From positions 3,757,606-3,821,605 of the forward strand of contig OX578149.1 of assembly GCA_951213105.1 (NCBI GenBank): a DNA stretch of 64,000 nucleotides, given 5' to 3'. Positions 36,422 through 51,000 of the stretch are shown here, in pieces; the first letter of the stretch is position 1, and each line of letters opens with the position of its first letter. This DNA comes from Amaurobius ferox. Lineage: Eukaryota > Arthropoda > Arachnida > Araneae > Amaurobiidae. Made by a program: the position numbers and the translations under genes. The notes beneath the pieces were generated by a model. The model was given only the letters and a program-made list of their open reading frames with translations. It was not told the DNA's origin and did not search any database.

Positions 36422-37927
36422 GGAAAAAAAAACTTATTTTTAAATCGAAACTCGGGTTTTCGGCCGATCTACGTATTTGGAACCTCGAGAACTCGAAAAA
36501 ATCATTTTTAGCGTGACGTCTGTGTGTATGTGTGTCTGTCTGTGCAATAACTCAAAACGAATGGACCTCATTTTATAATATCGGGTAGGTTACCCTTTGC
36601 GGGTGACTCTAGAGTTCATTAGATTTTGGAAAGATTCGCGATAAAGGAACCTGCTTTTTTTTCTTAACTATGTATCCACTCTAGCAAGAAAACTAACCCA
36701 ATTTCACAAAATGGAGTAGATAAGTGAAGTGTGGGCATCTACCTCTTTTTAGGACGGTATAAGAGCGCGAAAATAACAAAGCCGTGTCTACACTTCACAT
36801 ATTTTTTTTACAAAAGTATATATATCTATTTACAAGTATTAATGTAAACATTAAATCTTCATACTTTTCATTTGGATTGAAAAGACAATAAGAAAACAAG
36901 TGTAACGAGTCTTACAGACTTCATTGGAATGAATGGTCATTGAGTATAAAATGACCTACCTAATATAAAATTGATATTCTTAAATGGGGAGAGAGAGAGA
37001 GAAGGTCCTAAACCCACCGACATCATTTAGCAGTGGCGAGTCTCGCACCATTATTTTCTTTTCCCATTTGAGATATAATTCGACTCTCTCGTTCTATGTT
37101 TCAGGCTCAACTCTTCCCTTTCACTTTTACAAATTTTTTAACTCTCCCTCTCTCAAAGATTTGGGAAAGAATTACGATTCACACGCCTCTCAAACCTTGA
37201 AAACACTCTTATTGGTTCATTGGGCGTAACCCCCCTTGACCCGAAAGCAACATCATTGTTTTTAGACCCCACCGGTCCAACCAACCCCTTTGCAAACCCC
37301 AGCAAATGCATACCCTTTCGGTTTGGGTGCTCATTCAAAAGGCCCGCAACCCCTCCGATCGGCTCGGACAAAGTGGCAGATTTCGGTCTAATGCGATCTC
37401 CAAAGACCATTCGAACATCCTGGTTTTCTGTGCAGCTGGTACCTAGGGCTGACCCCAAAATATAAAAGCGTTCACTCAAAATATTGGATCATGGGTTTAC
37501 TATGAGATATAGGTACGATTCGGGAAGAAAGATTCTGCCTTTTTTTTTGGCGAAATGGCCCAAATAATAAAATCGTCCAAATCTAAATAAAAGATTACGT
37601 ATACTCCAATGTATCGATTCAACGCTTGTTTTATACGTCAGTTTTAACGGTGAAAAGAATAAGAGTCGCCCCATTCCTCTAGGAGTAGCCGTTCTCGAGA
37701 TACTTTAGTTTTTCACATTTTTGCTACACCTCCTTTGAAAATACGTCTAGTGACCCAATGGAAATAAAGGTTGAATTAAAAGAGCCCATTCAGAGTCATT
37801 TCAAAAAAGGACGATTTATATATATTATAATTATATATATTACAATAGTGGTGCCACTCAATGAATTATTAAAAAGTAAAGAGAAAATGTAGGGAAAGTC
37901 GTGTGCTGCTCATATCAGATTTTTTTT
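36422..37927. repeat. Family X element with GC-richer segment, duplicate copy
   Basis: Exact duplicate of 24540-26045. Confidence 0.5.
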
Positions 37928-38200
37928 TCTAATTGTCATTCAGATATATTTATTATAATTTGATTGAATGTATTTGTATTTTGTGTTCCTTGGTTTTCCC
38001 ATAGTGTGCAGTTCAAACGAGAAAAGAGGCATTGATTCATGCTGAAAATAAATATGTATATAATACTTCAAAAATGATAGCGTCATATATATATAAATAA
38101 AAATTGAAATTTTTTAATCGAAAACTATGCAGAAACTACGGTAAGTACAAAAAACCCATCTCTAACATATCTGTTACAAATAAGTAACTAGAGACCAAGA

Positions 38201-39190
38201 CTAAGGATAAAAATAGAAGGCAACTAAAAAATTTACAGTTTGACTAACGCTAGGCTCATTAGGAATTAATTCTAGGTTAGATGGGTAAAAATCAATATTA
38301 ATTGGATAGGAATCATCAATGATAATACAAATTAAGTCGTCAACATATCTATATAGAATATATGAATTAGAGTTAAAATGACATTCATAATAATAAAGAT
38401 ATAAGTTAGCGAGTATACTACTACTACAGCCACCTTGTGGTACTCCAGATGTTTGTAAATAAATGTTATCACCTTGGATAATATAATTGTTGTATAACAC
38501 AAAGTTCAAGAGCATAGGAAAGTTTTTGACATTAAATGCAACATTATTGGAAGATAGATAGTCATGATAAAGAGAGATAATAACTTTCTATAAATCTTTA
38601 ATGACAATATTATAAAATAGGTCTTTAAAATCAAAGGTATGGAAACCAAGAATGTGTGGAAGCTTGCTAAGGTGATTTACTAAATCAAAAATATTGTTCA
38701 AAATGAAATATCCTGAATTCCTAAATTTAAGAGATTCATTAATTCTATTTAAACAGTTAAGCAAATACTTACTAGCTGTAGTGGTAAAGGTATTATGTCC
38801 ACAAGTGACTGTTCTAAAACTGAGAGGTGATTTGTGGAATTTAGGAACCAAAGTAACATATGGAAATTTATAAAACTTACAATTAATATTTAATTGTGTA
38901 TATAAATTTAGCATTTCAGTTTTGATTTTCATAGACTGATTATTAATGGGTTTAAAAATATGATTATTTTTTAAGTAATTCTGTAACAGAGAAACATAAT
39001 ATTTTTTACAAATAATGGCATCATTATTAGAAGCTTTATCTCCATAAGTTATGACAAAATGTTGTTGTAGTTCTTTAATAGCAGATAGGAGTTGTTTGTA
39101 AGGATAACTAGGCTTCGTAAATTGGATGTTTATAATCACATTTTTAAGAAGATGTAAGGTAGTATACTTGCATAGATGGCGATGCTTCAA
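38201..39190 (-). pseudogene. Penelope-like reverse transcriptase, duplicate copy
   Basis: Identical to 26319-27308, including the same in-frame TAG. Confidence 0.6.
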
Positions 39191-39810
39191 TAGGAATGGA
39201 ATGTGAACATATATATTATTTTATCAATATTTACATCTCAAAAGCAACAATTAAAAATGATTCTTGAATATGGTTAACTATTAAAAAGTGTATGCTTGAA
39301 TAAAGAGGATGATACATCATTGATCAACGTATATTTAAAGCACCCTATTTTAGAACATGCCCAATGTCCACGCCCCCCTCCACTCTACCCACTTCCAGCT
39401 GCGCTAGTCAATGCGGAAGAGACGCGTGAACGTTACGTAAGACCTGACCCTGAAAAAGGCGCCCTTTTCATTTCCCGCGCTCCGGGGAAGAAAACAGGCG
39501 TTCGTCGCATGCTCAGGTACCCGGAAGTCCAGACTAATCCAAGGACCCTCTTCTCAATATCGGAACCCTCTCTTTCGAGGCACTCCTACAACGGTTATAT
39601 TATATTTTTATATTCAACGGTTATATACACTCGCATTGGAAGCACTTGCTCGGTAGAGGATAAGGAGGCCGTCAACACTTCCGTACTTCCTAATACATAG
39701 TTGAGACTTTTCAGTTCGTTTCATTCCAAATATATGTTTCTTAAACAGCAACCATTCTATAAAATGAATAATGTTTATGTTTAGCTATACCGAACGATTA
39801 TCGTTTTTTT

Positions 39811-40329
39811 AACACTTTACAACATAGTTGAAAAGTGTTTATGACTTTGTTCATTCTGTCTGTCCGTTAGCACGATAACTGCCGTAAAAATGACTTTACC
39901 AAAATGAAATTTTAGTATTTTTTCAGATGGTCTGTGGGACCTATGGGATTATAAATAAATAATATCACCCAATTAGTTTTTTACTGAACCCGTTTTGAAA
40001 AAATGAAATACATTGAACCCTATGGGACCTAATTTTTCAAACATTTTTTAAGCAAATTTAAAATTCACAAATTGCTTCGAAATTTTTAGGAAATATTCAC
40101 ATTATTTCATAAAATATATAAAAAAAATTTCAGTAAAATATATTAAGTAGTTTTTTAATTAAAAATTATTTAATATAGGGAAAACACAAATTTAATTAAA
40201 TTCTGACTTTTGGGATATCCTCCAGAAAGAAAAACGAGATATCTTATATAATAAATATCTTTCCATGTGTTTGATCATTTTGTATATGAGAGAGGCTTCA
40301 TATCTATCTATATAAATAAAAATGAAAAT

Positions 40330-40362
<33 letters not shown>

Positions 40363-43300
40363 ACACCATCACGGGAGAACGGCTGAACCGAATTTGATGA
40401 AATTTTGTGGGTAGCCCAGAAATAGCCCCACTTAAAATTATATCCGTGTTTGGAGTTTCTACGACCAGTGGTTCTCGAGATATTAGTAAAAAACGAAATT
40501 TTCGTTTGTCTCATCGTCCCGGAAAAACGGCTGAACCGAATTTAATGAAATTTGGTGAATAGCCTTGAAATATCCCCCCATAAATTTTGTCCAAGTTTCG
40601 AGTTTCTAAGACCTGGGGTTGTCGAGATATTAATGAAAAACGGAACTTTTTCCTAGGAGTTCTACTCCCTAACTCCGTGGTTTATCCAAACGAAAAGCTT
40701 GAAAATCGTTTGAAAGTAAATTAAAATTTAATCTCTGAGTTTGATGGGAGGTTTTTTGCGTTAATTAGTCACTTTCTGAAAACATGAATTGTTTGAAACA
40801 TGATTTAAAGGGGAAATCTATCTCCATGGTTCATGGTTTATTTAAAACAAGCTTTTACGGAACAATGAGAAGTATAGAGAAATCAAAATCGTTATTTAAT
40901 TTCGCAGTTTATGTTATAAGACATGACATATTTACCATGTTATAAGATTCTATCTTATGTTACTCAGAAACGCAATTAAATAAAATCTGTCTGTTAATTT
41001 TAATAATTATTTTTTCGATTTGAATAATAAATAAATGGATATAAAAATATATTTTAGAAAAGAACGATTTGATTTTTCTTATAGCATTTTTGACTGGATA
41101 ATATCAATTACGGTCTTCAGGTTTAAAAATTATTATTATTTATATTTTCGGGGATTATTGATTCAAGGATTATTGATATTTTCAAGTTATTATGCAGTTA
41201 TTTTATTATGACAAAAATTGTTTAAACTCATATATTATATGTTGTACGAATCTTCTACAAATACACGTGTATATCTTTTAATCTACGAGAATATAAGTAG
41301 TACAGGTATATTGACATATGTTTTGATATATATTGGCATATATTGGAATCAATTACGACCTTCTTGTATAAAGAGGACGGATATTATTGATGTTTTCAAT
41401 TTATTACGTCATCTCTTTTATTTTGGCAAATATTTTTGAGACGCATATTGTAATACGGGTAATCTTCTACTAACACATTGGCATATTTTCTGATCTGCGA
41501 CAATATAATTAGTACGGGGTTGCATATATTCATTCAATTCCTATTTTTTCTTCTGTAAATTTGCTTACAAAAGGGGGCAGGATGTTTTATTCTTCAGATC
41601 TGATCGTGAAGATAATTTTGCATAGTGAGAACATATATTCTTAAACTTCTCTTTAGGAGCAATAAATTTAATATTTTAGCAGAATTTGCACATGATTGCG
41701 AACTTTAAATTTCTTTAAATTATACACTCCGTACGAATAACGGGTGTGCTGTTAGTGGTTAATAAATTTTAACATTTTAGGAGGATATATCATGTTGCTC
41801 GGCATCGCAATTAAATTAAATGTGTTTGTTAATGTTTTTATTATTTTTTTTCGATTTAAATAATAAATAAATGGATAAATGGATATAAAAGTATATCTTA
41901 TGAATGGACGGTTTGATTTTTCTTTTAATTATATTAATTGCTGACTGCGTACATCAATTTCATTTATTTTGGCAAAGAGTTTTCAAGCTTATATCTTATT
42001 TAGCTACTAAACTCATATATTGTGTTTAGCCAATAAATTCATATAGCCGATTGTTGAAACAGGAAAAGAGTAGAGCGGGTATATCTTCTAATACAATTGT
42101 AGTGTTTTCATTTAGTATATTGAAACGGGATAAGAATGTTTCATTCAGATCTGCAAATTCAAAGCTACGAATTTGGAGGGATATCGCTAATTTGACAACT
42201 TTTCTTAAACTTTGCCAAATTGACGGAAATGTCGCCAAATTGATATAAACGACACACAAACAGCTGCAATAAACCTTCGGGTTGGTCGTGTGGCTTGGGT
42301 CTTCTACATATCAATGAAATTTTTTTTTGTTTTGTTAGAAGAGAGTACTGAAATGATGTTTGGTTAGCATTTATCTGTCAGACCAACCATCCTACTTAGT
42401 AATACATTTAGCGAATTTTTAAAATGTCACCAAGTTGATAAAAATGTTTTCAAATCTATAAAAATATCTTGAAATTGATAAAATTCATAAATGATATTAA
42501 TTGTTTTTTGTTAGGAGATAGTATTGTGATGATATTTCGTCAATTTGTCGCAAAGTGGAACTGTCAGTTCTACAGTCCCACTTGGCGATAAATTTGGCGA
42601 TTTTTTAAAATGTCGCTAATTTGACGAAACTGTCGCCAAATGTTCCATGGAAATATAACTATTTAGACGATATTTTTTCTACCAATTTATTTGAAGCAAA
42701 TGATATCATGTCGCTTAGCAACGGATTTAAATCCAATGTGTTTATGCGGCAGACGATTTTTATTAAATCCTTTCCGATTTGAATAATGAAGATATGTATA
42801 TAAAATAAATTTCATTGCCATTTCATTTTGGACTGGATAATATCAATTATACTCTTCAGGTTTAAACATTATTATTATTGATATTTTCCGGAATTATTGA
42901 TTCAGGGATTATTGATACTTTTAAGTTATTACGCCATTGTTTTATTGCGGCAAAAATTGCTGACACACGCATATTGTACGTTGTACGAGTAATCTTCTAG
43001 GAATGCACGGGTATATCTTCTAACCTACGAGAATATAAGTAGTACAGGTATATTGGCATATATTTTGACATATATTGGCATATATATTGGAATCAAGTAC
43101 AGTCTTCTGGTATGAAGATAAAGGGGATTAATTATATATTCAATTTATTACGTCGTCTGTTGTATTTTACAAAAAAAATTTGTGACTCATATTGCAAAAC
43201 GGGTAATCTTCTACTAATAATCGGACATTATAAGTAGTACGTGTATATCTTCCCATATAATTTCAGCACTTTAATTTTGACATATATTGGAATAAATGAC

Positions 43301-46300
43301 TGTCTTCAGATTTAAAGATTACGGGTTTATTGGTATTTTCAATTTATACATGTAATCTACTAATACAGGTTATATTTTCTAATATTCGCGTATATAATTA
43401 GTACGGGTCCCATACAATTTTAACGCTTTTATTTTGCATATATTGATTCAATTCCATATTTTTTTTTTATATTTGCTTACATAAGGGGTCCAAGATGTTT
43501 TATTCTTCAGATATGTCCATGAAGATAATTTTATATAGCGAGAACAGAGATTCTTAAACTTCTTTTTAGGAGCATTATATTAAATATTTTAACAGAATAT
43601 TTTGATTAAACATGTCATTTAGTATACTATAAGAATTTGGGCATGATTATGAATTTCAAGTTTCTTTATATTATATACTCCGTACGAAGAACGGGTATGC
43701 TGCTAGTTTTAAATAAATTTGGTAGATAACAATTTTTCAATTTTTTTTTTTAATTTTATATAACTCTTCATGATATACTTATTTGATGGCATATTTAATG
43801 CACTTTCCTACGTCCTAGAGAGTTAAAATTTGGTACACAGCTTAAATTTGTTAAACATTTTATTCTACAAAAATTTGGTGGATCTTTAAATATAGATCAT
43901 ACATTCTTTTCGAAATGGCCTGCAAATAATCCCCGTTCACTTCCATAAATCATTGTTGTAATATTGTTAAAAATTGTAATGTGGGCAGCACATGTCTTTC
44001 CCTGCAGACTCATATTCACGTTCTCTTTATTTCTTCAATAATAATTTGAGTTTATCTGCACAAAATAACAGCCATAAGTATTTTAAAAACATTGAATTTG
44101 CACGTTAAACTTAAATTTGGTTCACATTTGATAGCTGGACTTATTGTCAAAGGTGGCGTAGCGAAAACGCGAAAAAACTAGAATATCTCAAGAAGGGCTA
44201 GTCTTAGAGTAATGGGGTTAGTCTTATTCTTTTTATTATCAAAAATCACGTATAAAATAGGAATTTAATTGATATAATTGAGCACACGTAGTCATTTATT
44301 TTTATATTTAACGATTTTTGCTGGCCATTTCGCAAAAATAGCCCGCTCCTTTTTCCTGAATCGTACTAGAATAACCTACAAATGATTTATGTACGAAATT
44401 TTGTTAAATTTGGTATATAAATCACTTGTAGGTCATTGAAATATTATACACCAAATTTTGTTAAATTTGTTCCATTACTTTTTAGCTAGAGTGGATAAAG
44501 GCAATTTATGTCAGCCATTTCGCAAAGAAGACAGATTCTTTTATTACGAATCCTACTATAATCTAATGAACATCAGGATTTCCCACAAAAAACATACCTA
44601 CCGAAGAAATTCGTCCATTAGTTTTTCAATTAGAGTGCATGTAATATCCTCACAGACACACAGAAACATACACAGATACACTCTTACACACACAGACATC
44701 TTCCTAAAAATAGTTTTTTCGTGTTCTAGAAGTCCCAAAACGTGTAGATCCTTCGAAAATTCGAGTTCCGATCTTCAGCACGATTCCATTACTTTGAATA
44801 CATACACACACACACAGACACACACACATATATTATCTGCGTATCTGTGTATTATCTGTGTATCTAAATTCCGTGCCTATGCAATTACCATAGTTGTGAT
44901 TTTAAATGATCCATAAACTTTTATTATTTCTTCAACGAAGCCTAATTTTAACTTATGCAGAATGCAAAAATCTGAATCGATTGTAAGGTGAGTTACATAA
45001 GAATTGCTGAATTTTTTTCACACAAAATTATTTAGCTCTGGAGTCTGGAATACAAGTTATATGAATGAAATAGTCATTGATTTTGCATAGAGAATCAGAT
45101 GATTTATATTTCGATAGAGTTTTAAATATTTAAGTATAATAAATTACTGTAGTACTCTGTAATGTGAAAGATATCACCACTGAATGTGTAACATTTTAGA
45201 AATTTTTAAATGAAATTGCATTTCAGTTGGAAAGTGTTTCATAATCAATGCTTATGCATGATTGATCTTTCTTGCTTTTTTTTTTTTTTTTTTTTTTTGC
45301 AAAATGGGCCTCAAAAATGTTCTGTAGCTGAAAAACGAATAGATCCAGTTTTACAAACTGTGGTAGATAAGTCACTCGTGGGTTAGCCTGATGCTGATAA
45401 GATTTTGGTATGATTCGGAAAAAAATAACCTGCCATTTTCTGCGAAATGGCCAGTAAAAGCGTCAAAATTTAAAATAAACAAGAAAGATCAATCATGCTT
45501 AAAGCATTGATTATGAAACACTTTCCAACTTCAATGCAATTTTATTTAAACATGTCTAAAATGCAATACATTCCTCGGTAATATTTTAAAACTTATCACA
45601 ATACCACATTAATTTATTATATTTGAAAACTTAAACCTTCATCGAAAAAAATGAACTTCATTCAAATGACGGCATTAAAATATAAATTGCCTGGTTTAAA
45701 CATCTCTAAAATAAGATATATTCCTCGGTAATAATTTTAGAATCATCATAATATTACGATAATTTATTATATTTAAAAACTTCATCGAAAACAACTGAAA
45801 TTCATTCAAATGACGTCATAGAAAAAATAACACGCCTGGCTCTCTCTATAAAAGCAGCAATTCATTCATAAACAATTTCCCATTCATTTCATTCATCACA
45901 ATACTATAATTATTTATTTTATTTAAAAATTAAGACCATGGAGCTACAAGTAATTAAACTCCATGCTTAAAACATCATCGAAAAAATCGTCCTTCTCTTT
46001 GTAAAATCAATGAATATTTCATTCATATCAGCTATGCAGACTCCATGAGTTAAAAAATTTTGTGTTAAAGAAATACAGCAATTCTAATACAACTCATTCT
46101 ACATATTTTGCTATTTACATTTTACATAAGTGAAAAATAGGCTTCGTTGTAGAAATAATCAAATTTGGATGAGCATTTAAACTCAAATATATTGTAATTG
46201 CATTGTTTCAGTATGTAGATGCACAGAATTCAAGCAAAAATAAAGTGGTTTTAGGGCGGATACAACACTCAATATGAATTAAAAAGAACTTTAAAAATCA

Positions 46301-46778
46301 CGATTTTGAGACAAGATGGATGCCATATATCATTTTAAAGTGGGTCACGTGATCTTTTTATATCATGGTCACGTGATCGCTTCCTGTAAGAGGTGTCATT
46401 GTTATTTTAATTTTTATTTAAAAAACTACTGAATATATTTCGCTGAATTTTTTTTATATATTTTATGGAACAATTTGAATATTACCTAAAATTTTCGAAG
46501 CAGTTTGTGAATTTGAAATCCGCTTAAAAAATGTTTGAAAAATGAGGTCCCATAGGGCTCATATTTCATTTTTTCAACCCGGGTTCTATCCAAAACTAAT
46601 TGGGTGATATTATTCATTTATATTCCCATAGGTCCAACAGACCGTCTGAACAACATACTAAAATTGCATTTTGATTAAGTCATTTTTACGGCAGTTATCG
46701 TGCTAACGGACAGACAGACAGACAGACAGACAGAATAAACAAAGTCATAAACACTTTTCAACTTTGTTGTAAAGTGTT
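39811..46778. mobile_element. Foldback element B, unit 2 copy with its native right tip
   Basis: Same structure as 27929-35046 (outer left arm 39811-40168, inner left arm 44938-45273, right arm 45480-46778). The tip ends ACTTTGTTGTAAAGTGTT at 46778, keeping the intact terminal hairpin. This is presumably the original right end of element B. Confidence 0.7.
40307..43706 (+). mobile_element. Non-autonomous Helitron, duplicate copy
   Basis: Exact duplicate of 28425-31824 in unit 2, including the A/T flanks and terminal CTAG. Confidence 0.75.
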
Positions 46779-46779
46779 A

Positions 46780-47600
46780 AAAACTAAGTATGCTCCAATA
46801 TATCCATTAACTGCTTGTTTTATACGTCATTTTTAACGATGAAAAGAATAAGACATTAGGATGATTTTTATCAATTGGGTGACATTTTCGTCAATTTGGC
46901 AACAATTACAAAGTCAGTAAGTTGGAGATATTCCGACATATTCGACACCAAAATTTTTCCAAACGTTACGCACGGAAAAATAGGTTATTCTTAGATTCTT
47001 ATATTCTTTCCAAGATATAGAATTTTCATCAATGAGTCGTCGTTATTTTCATTTATTTAACGTCGTTTTTATCAATTTGACAACATTTTCTTCAAATTGG
47101 CAACATTAAAAAAAGTCGCCAAGTGAGGGACATTCCGCCAAATTCGTCGCCAAAATATCGCCAAGCGTTATGAATGAAGAAAAAAGTTATTTTTATAGCA
47201 GATAAATTACTATTTAAGTCCAAATACAAAAATATTACCCAAAGTATATTTTCTCATGAATGGAACGAGCTAGATCCACGAGAATGATGTCACCCAACTT
47301 CGCCTGATATTACATAGGAAAAGGGAAACTATTTCACAATAGTTAATATATTTTTTATTTTGTGATTTTTTGATGAATTTATTTTAAAAATGTGTATCTC
47401 GAGAACGGTTCATGTTAGCGTTCTAAAGTTTATGTCAATCGTTTTTTATACTGAAAAATTACATAAGAAATGACTATTTGCGTATCTTTGTTAAAAGTTT
47501 TGATTTCTTGATGATTTTTTCAAAATTTTACTCGAAAATTTAGGGGGGTTTGAACATTAGATTGAGTTTAAAAACAATAGACTTCCAGTATTTACGGATT
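46780..47600. repeat. Family X copy, left part (LINE target)
   Basis: It matches 16.3-16.9 kb in order: repeated words like TTCGTCGCCAAAAT, TGAATGGAACGAGCTAGATC, CTCGAGAACGGTTCATGTTA, a G run, and CTTCCAGT. The match stops exactly at the LINE junction (47601) and resumes at 54318. Confidence 0.7.
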
Positions 47601-47617
47601 TTTTTTTTTTTTTTTTT

Positions 47618-47678
47618 CGCGGCCCAGACCCGAGGGCTCGCCAAGAATATGGCCGAGCATCTTAAATCTCGGGCCGGG
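47618..47678 (-). other. 3'-terminal hairpin module of the LINE
   Basis: Read on the minus strand, the last 61 nt before poly(A) start CCCGGCCCGAG and end CTCGGGTCTGGGCCGCG. CGAG pairs with CTCG, and GGCC with GGTC. An inner stem GCTCG/CGAGC lies in the loop. The left and right constant parts and the total length match the SINE tails, but the inner 4-bp stem is unique to this copy. Confidence 0.7.
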
Positions 47679-48067
47679 AAAGAACCGATCCCCAACAAAA
47701 GGAGAGCCAACGGCCAACCCAAGCCCACCGGACAAGGAAGGCCGCCGACTCCCCCAAGCGGCCGCCCACGACCCAGAAACACACGAGGGATTTATTAAAA
47801 GAAACAAACCCAACAAGGCCCCACGTGGGAGACTTTTACAAAAATCTTCCGCACAGGCGGGGAATATAAATAAATAAAAAGTAATAATAATAATTCCAAA
47901 CATAAAAATACAACTTCCACCTCGGAGCCAACCATATAACAAAAAAGTAAATCAATACACTAAATAACACAAAATAGTACCATAACAGATACAAAAACAC
48001 AAACAAAAATACAAACATCAGAAATTAATAATCCCTAAAAGTTAATCACCAAATAAACCAATTTAGC

Positions 48068-51000
48068 CTATATTCCTAAATATTTATTAAAATCATTAGT
48101 AATATTTTTGGCCACAATAACACAATTAACTATTTTTCTGATGGAGCGGGGGCGAGCAATAACCCTACTAATCCAGATTGCTCTATGTTCCTCCAGCGGT
48201 CGTGCCAAATGGTATTCCTCGCTAAACCTGCATTCAAAGACGTAATGGTCAGGATCACCCACGCCGCCACAAGGGCAGGCCGGGGATTCCCACACCTTAA
48301 ACCTGTGCAGGTAGCTGGGGAAGGGACCATGGCCAGAGAGAAAGAAAAACAGAAACCGATTGGTAATCTGCAGCTTCTCACCAACCACCGGAAAGAACAT
48401 CCGAGCACGCAACCCACCGGTGAGGGAGCCGCTGAAGACCCCCCAATCGCTCACCACCTTCTCGCGCAATTTGCGAGTCAGGTAGGAGCGCGGGGCAGGA
48501 ACCACAAGCAGCTCTCCCTCCAAGGCCGCTGCCTTTGCATACTCATCTGCCAACTCATTTCCTAGAATCCCAGTATGTGCCCGAACCCAAATCAACTTAA
48601 CCGCATGTCGAGCCCTAAAAATACAATTCTTCAATCCGGCCAAAAAATTTGACTTATTAAAAGTAGATTCAAGAGCAGCAAGCGATGATAAACTGTCTGT
48701 AAATATAATAGCCCGCCTATCCTCCTGCAGGATCCAGTCACAAGCATACTTGATAGCCAAGATCTCAGCCTGGAAGACCGAGTTAAAAGAACGAAGTTTC
48801 TTTTGGACCAAATGGACCAATAACCCCCCTACAAAACAACATACGGCAAAGCCCACATCATTCCCCATCTTAGAGCCGTCGGTGTAGATATGTACACCGA
48901 CGGGTCCAAGATCACCATCAAAATCAATAACCCTAGAACCAGGAGAGAGAGTGGTAGACCTATCAAAAAAATCAAAATCGGACGGAGGGGGGAGACCTTC
49001 AATATTAAGGACATCCCTCCTCCTCCTCCAAAATAAAAACTTATCCCGGGCACTGATGAGAGTAAGATGAATAGGGGGGATGCCAAGAAGAGTAAATAAC
49101 GCACCGTAGGGAGTGGTCCGGTAACCGCCGGCAACCCTCAAGAGAAAACTTCTCTGTAGGGTTAGGAGCTTCCGGATCTGAGCTTGTGTCAGATCCCCAG
49201 CCCAAACTCCAGCGCAATAGATAATAACCTTCTCCACCACAGTACGATACCACAACTTCAATAGCCTCCTATCCACCCCCCACCCAGCTCCCACCACCCT
49301 ACCAAAACCCATTACAATCTGCGCACACTTGGTTGCCAAATAATCAATGTGGGCAAACCACTTACCCTTTGCAGAAAACATCAATCCTAGATACCTGGCT
49401 TTATTAACTACTCTAATGGAATTTCCATTTAATTTAAAAGCAGGTTTCCTAGCCATAGTTCCTACCTTTGAAAAAACCAAAGCCTCAGTTTTAGGAACAG
49501 AAACCTCCAGGCCAAGATCCGAAAGTACCAAAGAAACTCTCTCCAAAGTACGACACATGGCAGCCTCCAGGTCCCTGCGGGTTTTCCCAGAGACAAAAAC
49601 CGCTAGGTCATCCGCAAAGGCCTGCAGACGGCACGAGTCATCATTTAGAAAGAGAACACGATTAAAATAAATAATCCATAAGATCGGAGCCACGACAGAC
49701 CCCTGAGGAGAGCCCATAGTGACTCCGCGCGTTACAAGTTCACCATGAACTTTGTAATTAACTGAACGATCCCGCAGGTAGGAAAACACGAATTTTCTAT
49801 AAAACAAAGGAATGGAGTATCCCTCCATTATAGATCCTAACACACTCCAGTCCATTCTATCGAATGCTGCTCTGATATCAACAAAAGTAACGGCACAATG
49901 CTCCCGCTTCCGAAAGCCTTGTATATGTTGTAACAGATCGTAACAAGCATCTTCTGTACTTAGCAATTCTCTAAACCCGTACTGTAAAGGGTGAATAATA
50001 TTATTTTCTTCTAACCACCGGTTTAACCTATTAACAAATACTCGTTCTAAAATCTTCCCCAACGTTGGCAATAAACAAATTGGTCGATATGAACCAACAG
50101 AAGCAGGTTCCTTACCTGGCTTCAGAAGAAAAAACACCTCAGCATTCCTTAGGGGCCGAGGGAAGTAAGCAAATTTAAAACACAAATTAAAAAATTTAAT
50201 AAATAAAGAAGCATCAACAGTAAATAAAACCTGCCAAATTTTATAATCAATTTTATCTAAACCTGGAGCCTTACCGTTGCCCAAACTTTTAAAAACTATT
50301 CTTAATTCGGATGCCTCAATATCTTCTTCAAAAACAAGAGAGGAATTAACATTTTCTTCAAAATCAACTATATGATTACAAGCTGGAAAACAATATTCTA
50401 ACATTTTATATACTTTTTCAGTAAAATTTAAATTAAGTTCATCATTAAACTGTACTAGAAGTTCCTTACCTCTAGCACCCTTCCCCCTAGCTACCTTATA
50501 AACCGATCCAAATTTTTTCACATGTCTGTTACAATACCTCCTCCAGGCATTAAGCTTAGATTCATTTATAGTCCTACGAAATTCAGCCCTTTTAGAATTA
50601 TACAGTATCCTAGTCGCTCTAATAACTTCTGCATCAGCAGAATCCCTTATAAGACACCTAATCTTCCGGGAAAGAGCTGTCAGATAATTGCGAAAACTTG
50701 CAAGCTCCGCGCTCCACCAAGAAAAACCCCTATTAGTAAAAACTTTCTTTTTCCTACAACTACAATTAGTCACCCCAATCACGGTATTTAAAAATTCATT
50801 GGTAAAAACATCAAGTTTTTCCCTATTATCAATTTTACCCATTAAACAATTTAATCTATATATCTGTTTTTTAAAATTAAAAATTAACTTCCCAGCACCA
50901 AACCTAGATTTATAAAAATAATCATTATAAAAACATTCGCTCTCCAATTGAAAACTAAAACCAACAAATTTATGGTCACTTAATGATTCTTTATCAATAA

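Larger units (their letters stand above)
34734..46615. repeat. Tandem duplication, unit 2 (11,882 bp)
   Basis: Direct head-to-tail copy of 22852-34733. The junction lies in a hybrid foldback arm. Left of 34734 it matches the arm that ends at 46778, with TTCTATCC and TTCATTTATATT. Right of it, it matches the arm of element A, with TCCTACAGACC and its extra ~141-bp repeat. The 20 bp at 34734-34753 is common to both parents and contains the switch point. Confidence 0.9.

Noticed and set aside
48185..50915. Plus-strand open frames within the LINE
   Set aside because: They are shadows of ORF2 on the opposite strand, without recognisable motifs.
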